The notes under the pieces are model-generated. The model searched no databases, was not told where the DNA came from, and saw only the letters and a list, made by a program, of their open reading frames with translations. From Clostridiales bacterium (GTDB lineage: Bacteria > Bacillota > Clostridia > Saccharofermentanales > Saccharofermentanaceae), in contig JAFZKB010000032.1 of NCBI GenBank assembly GCA_017551865.1, positions 1 through 34,829 on the forward strand: 34,829 nucleotides of DNA. Reading direction: 5' to 3'. Shown here piece by piece: positions 32,037-34,829 of the stretch (position 1 is the first letter of the stretch; every line of letters begins with the position of its first letter). The position numbers and the translations under genes are program-made.

Positions 32037-33515
32037 TCAGAGCAACACCATTCCGAGCACATCCTTGCGGAGTGTCTTAATGCGGGATACTTCTTCGTTG
32101 ATGGCATCGTAACGGGAGCTGTTGCGCTTTTCGACCAGGATGACCTTATCGTAGTCGTCGATGTTCTTGATACCTTCGGTGCCGAGAAGGATGTTGCCCT
32201 TATACTCGATCTTTCCATCGAGCGCCTTTATCATTTCAGAGAAGTTCGGATCCTTTTCGTCGATCGGGCCGACCATGCAGATCTTGCCTTCTTCGGAAGA
32301 AGTGACAGCCAGGATATTCGCTGCAGCCGAGGAGATGACATCCTTGTCGGGATAGAGGGAATCTCCTTCCAGACGCTTGATCCAACGGTTGAAAAGATGC
32401 TTCTTTCTTGACGGCAGTACACCCAGCAGCGGGAACGGATATCTGGTCAGAAGATCGCTTCTGTTTCTGACTTTTCCGCCGAGGACATATCTTACATAGA
32501 TCAGTGCGCAGGCGAGAACGAAGCCCAGGATCAGGCCGATGATGCCGTACTTGAACATACTCTTTTTGACGCTGCTGCTGGCGATGACGTTATCGAGTTT
32601 TCTCTGGTTTGAAGCCAGGCTGTTCTCCAGAGTCTTGATCTCGGTATTTGTTTCATCGATCTTCTTGTTGTTCTCATCGATGGTGGTGTACATCTTGGCA
32701 ATGGAATCCTGGTCGGTTGCCAGCTGCTTCTCGGCAAGAAGCAGGGAATCCTCGAAGGAAACATGGGTGGTGTTCATTTCCCAGTTTACTTCGTAGCCCG
32801 TAAAGGTGCTGATGACTGTTGTTGTGCAGTTCGGGTCAATGAGTCCCAGTTCATAGATAATCTTCTGATAGATATAATCCGCGACCTTCTTTGCGATCTC
32901 CGGGTCCTTGTTGTAGACGCAGATCTCGACGAACTGGTCGTCCTTGCTCTCGATGGAAATGAGTTCTTCGACGTACTTCTTATCTGCGGAAGTGTTCATG
33001 AGATAGCGGATGGTCTCCATGGTCTCGTCCGAGAAAGGAGTCATCATGGTGCAGGCGGCGGAGATACGGCGCAGTGCATCGCTTCTTGTCTTGGCGAAGT
33101 CTTCGCTGGCGACTTCCGGAAGAGCGGTGTCGACGGCAAAAGTCACACGGGAGGTTCCACAGTTAAACGGGTCGATATCATAGAAAAGACTATTCTCAAG
33201 GTACTCTCTTCTCGTACTATTGAGGGACATGTCTCGTTCTACTTTCTTCTCCGTGTAAGGGATGGAAATGTTCTCGAAAGTATTGCTTTCCTTTTCGAGA
33301 CGGCTGACCAGGTCTTTCTTGTCGCTGATGTTTTTCTTAAGGGTCGCGATCTTCTCGTTGAGCGTCGGATCGATGCTTACGTGTCTGGCCTTATATGCGC
33401 CGAAAGAAGCGCAGATAGCGCCGCTTAGGATCATGACGCAAAAGACAAGAAGGAGCGACTTTAAAAATGCCGCCATAACGTCGGAAAACCTGATCTGGAT
33501 CTCACTATTGTTCAT
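32037..33515 (-). CDS. Wzz-type polysaccharide copolymerase / chain-length determinant protein
   Basis: The 492-residue protein has membrane helices at about 17-40 and 323-345 flanking a large extracytoplasmic domain with coiled-coil stretches (about 52-80 and 252-312). That is the layout of Wzz/PCP proteins, which set polysaccharide length. The cytoplasmic tail of about 145 residues resembles a tyrosine-kinase-like fold (KICMVGPIDEKDPNF) but lacks a Walker A motif, so it is probably a pseudo-kinase or kinase-binding tail. ATG 33515 has AAGGAG eight bases upstream; the frame extends 60 codons further but covers the promoter. No glycosyltransferase genes adjoin it in this window. Its transcript runs toward the palindromic array, 24 bp past the stop. 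Confidence 0.75.
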   Translation of the reverse strand: MNNSEIQIRFSDVMAAFLKSLLLVFCVMILSGAICASFGAYKARHVSIDPTLNEKIATLKKNISDKKDLVSRLEKESNTFENISIPYTEKKVERDMSLNSTRREYLENSLFYDIDPFNCGTSRVTFAVDTALPEVASEDFAKTRSDALRRISAACTMMTPFSDETMETIRYLMNTSADKKYVEELISIESKDDQFVEICVYNKDPEIAKKVADYIYQKIIYELGLIDPNCTTTVISTFTGYEVNWEMNTTHVSFEDSLLLAEKQLATDQDSIAKMYTTIDENNKKIDETNTEIKTLENSLASNQRKLDNVIASSSVKKSMFKYGIIGLILGFVLACALIYVRYVLGGKVRNRSDLLTRYPFPLLGVLPSRKKHLFNRWIKRLEGDSLYPDKDVISSAAANILAVTSSEEGKICMVGPIDEKDPNFSEMIKALDGKIEYKGNILLGTEGIKNIDDYDKVILVEKRNSSRYDAINEEVSRIKTLRKDVLGMVLL

Positions 33516-33612
33516 ATAAAACTCCTTGAAGGAACGGATTTTCGAATAATCCCGTGAGGACGAAACACAAGGTGCATTCACGTCCCCTAAGGACCCTATA
33601 TTATAATACAGC

Positions 33613-33621
33613 ATTATAGCA
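33613..33621 (-). promoter_or_regulatory. Extended -10 promoter of the Wzz-like gene
   Basis: Minus-strand TGC-TATAAT lies about 98 bp upstream of the ATG; a second AT-rich TATTATAAT follows just downstream. It is divergent from the asnS promoter at 33659. Confidence 0.6.
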
Positions 33622-33658
33622 CATGGAAACCTTACAGATTTCTCACCGAAAAAACTGC

Positions 33659-33687
33659 TTGACAAATACTTTCCGGCAGAGTAATCT
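33659..33687 (+). promoter_or_regulatory. Promoter of the asnS T-box transcript
   Basis: TTGACA (33659-33664), 17 bp, TAATCT (33682-33687). Confidence 0.8.
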
Positions 33688-33693
33688 AACCTC

Positions 33694-33980
33694 AAATTAA
33701 ATCATCAAAAGGCGATGACGAAGAGAAGTAGCCTGTTTTATCGCTTCCAGCGAGTGGGGGATGGTGTAAGCCCCATAGAGTGAATGCAGGTGAATAACAC
33801 TTCCGAGCTGCGAAATGAAATGCGAAGGTTCCGCAAAGTAGTGGATGCCGATCAGCCACGCGTCAGGTGGCAGGGTTTGATAGAACCCGGTAAGGTGGCT
33901 GCGATAGCAGCAATTCAGGTGGTACCGCGATTGTAATAGTCGTCCTGAAGCGATAGGAAGCTTCGGGGCGTTTTTGTTTT
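33694..33980 (+). promoter_or_regulatory. T-box leader of asnS, specifier AAC (asparagine)
   Basis: Stem I carries GCGATGACGAAGAG, the AGTAG specifier-loop strand and CCTG/CAGG upper helix. The specifier AAC at 33796-33798 is followed by A and CTTCCGAGCTG. The conserved AGGTGGTACCGCG is at 33917-33929. The Asn codon fits the downstream asparaginyl-tRNA synthetase, so this leader serves as an internal control for reading the T-box at 21057-21332. Confidence 0.93.
33941..33980 (+). terminator. T-box terminator before asnS
   Basis: CGTCCTGAAGC (33941-33951) pairs with GCTTCGGGGCG (33960-33970), followed by TTTTTGTTTT. Confidence 0.9.
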
Positions 33981-34024
33981 CCCGAAGAAAAGATTCGGCC
34001 AAGGAAGGCCAAGGAGGAAAGAAG

Positions 34025-34829
34025 ATGGACATTTTAGACGTAAGAGAGATCTTCAGAAACAGACAGGAATACCTCGGGAAAGACGTAACTGTCGGCGGCT
34101 GGGTAAGATCGGTACGTGATTCCAAGACATTCGGATTCATCGTACTTCATGACGGTACCTTTTTTGAGCCGATCCAGATCGTGTATCACGATGCACTTCC
34201 GAATTTCGAAAAGATCAGTAAGACAAATGTTGGTGCTGCACTTATCGTGAGCGGAACGCTTGTTGCGACACCGGAGGCCAAGCAGCCTTTCGAGATCCAG
34301 GCGAAGGAAGTCATTCTCGAAGGTGATTCCACACCGGATTATCCGCTTCAGAAAAAGCGTCACAGCATCGAGTATCTTAGAACGATCACACATCTTCGTC
34401 CGAGAACGAACCTGTTTCAGGCGGTCTTCAGAGTAAGATCTCTCTGCGCATATGCGATCCACAAGTTCTTCCAGGAGAGAGATTTCGTATATGTGCATAC
34501 TCCGCTGATCACGGGTTCCGACTGTGAGGGTGCCGGTGAGATGTTCCAGGTAACGACACTGGATCTCAACAACATTCCGAAGCTCGAAGATGGTTCCATC
34601 GACTACAGCCAGGACTTCTTCAACAAGCCGACGAACCTTACGGTAAGTGGCCAGTTGAACGGTGAGACATTCGCGATGGCATTTAAGAACATCTACACAT
34701 TCGGACCGACGTTCCGTGCAGAGAACAGTAATACCACACGTCACGCTGCCGAGTTCTGGATGATCGAGCCTGAGATCGCTTTTGCTGACCTGAAGGACGA
34801 TATGCTTCTTGCGGAGTCCATGATCAAGT
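34025..34829 (+). CDS. asnS: Asparaginyl-tRNA synthetase, 5' part
   Basis: The enzyme charges tRNA-Asn with asparagine. The first 268 residues are visible before the window ends. They hold an OB-fold anticodon-binding domain (about 1-110; [22 protein letters not shown]) and the start of the class IIb catalytic domain with HLRPRTN and RVRSL, motif 2 region [15 protein letters not shown], and EFWMIEPE. An insertion (about residues 185-205) is typical of many Firmicute AsnRS. ATG 34025 follows AAGGAGG with seven bases. The full-length family protein has about 460 residues, so some 195 are missing. It is controlled by the T-box just upstream. Confidence 0.95.
   Translation, partial: MDILDVREIFRNRQEYLGKDVTVGGWVRSVRDSKTFGFIVLHDGTFFEPIQIVYHDALPNFEKISKTNVGAALIVSGTLVATPEAKQPFEIQAKEVILEGDSTPDYPLQKKRHSIEYLRTITHLRPRTNLFQAVFRVRSLCAYAIHKFFQERDFVYVHTPLITGSDCEGAGEMFQVTTLDLNNIPKLEDGSIDYSQDFFNKPTNLTVSGQLNGETFAMAFKNIYTFGPTFRAENSNTTRHAAEFWMIEPEIAFADLKDDMLLAESMIK

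Overview
The window looks like chromosomal DNA of an anaerobic, carbohydrate-using member of the Clostridia (Firmicutes), probably a gut or rumen relative of the Lachnospiraceae/Oscillospiraceae. The evidence is strong AGGAGG-type ribosome binding sites, extended -10 promoters, two T-box leaders, Gram-positive lipoproteins, secreted and cytoplasmic glycosidases (GH3, GH36), paired MATE exporters, and an acyl-CoA synthetase carrying its own HTH and cupin domains. I cannot name genus or species from sequence alone. No rRNA or tRNA genes were seen.

Left edge (1-4967): a divergent regulator module (a truncated small gene and an XRE-type regulator, separated by two matching palindromic operators) lies just beyond the 3' end of a stand-alone GMP synthase ATP-pyrophosphatase gene. 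That 3' end is a known kind of integration site, so the module may be the end of an integrated element. Next come a second XRE-type protein and a lipoprotein joined by an ATGA overlap.

4964-15305: two MATE exporters and an alkaline-phosphatase-superfamily enzyme lie on the minus strand. A free-standing structured RNA gene follows, with its own promoter and a terminator. Next are two CobW-family P-loop proteins, one with a long His/Asp metal-binding tract and one fused to a TIGR03943-like domain. A membrane GGDEF-EAL phosphodiesterase and a tandem MgtC pair are on the plus strand.

15376-24972: a GH3 lipoprotein, an XRE protein with a C-terminal beta-repeat domain, the T-box-controlled HTH-cupin-AMP-binding enzyme (minus), a small lipoprotein, a GH36 alpha-galactosidase and a ComB-like phosphatase.

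24958-34829: an HtrA-type protease and solitary carB (minus), mgtE behind a long structured leader, a regular six-unit palindromic array, a Wzz-like polysaccharide copolymerase (minus), and asnS behind a second T-box, cut by the window edge.

The most unusual items are three. The first is the array at 31718-32012, with twelve alternating 7-bp arms on a 51-52 bp period. The second is an apparently isoleucine-reading T-box (AUC) in front of an acyl-CoA synthetase; the asnS T-box in the same window (AAC) aligns with it. This suggests activation of a branched short-chain acid as a route to isoleucine. The third is the unassigned structured RNA at about 9159-9450.
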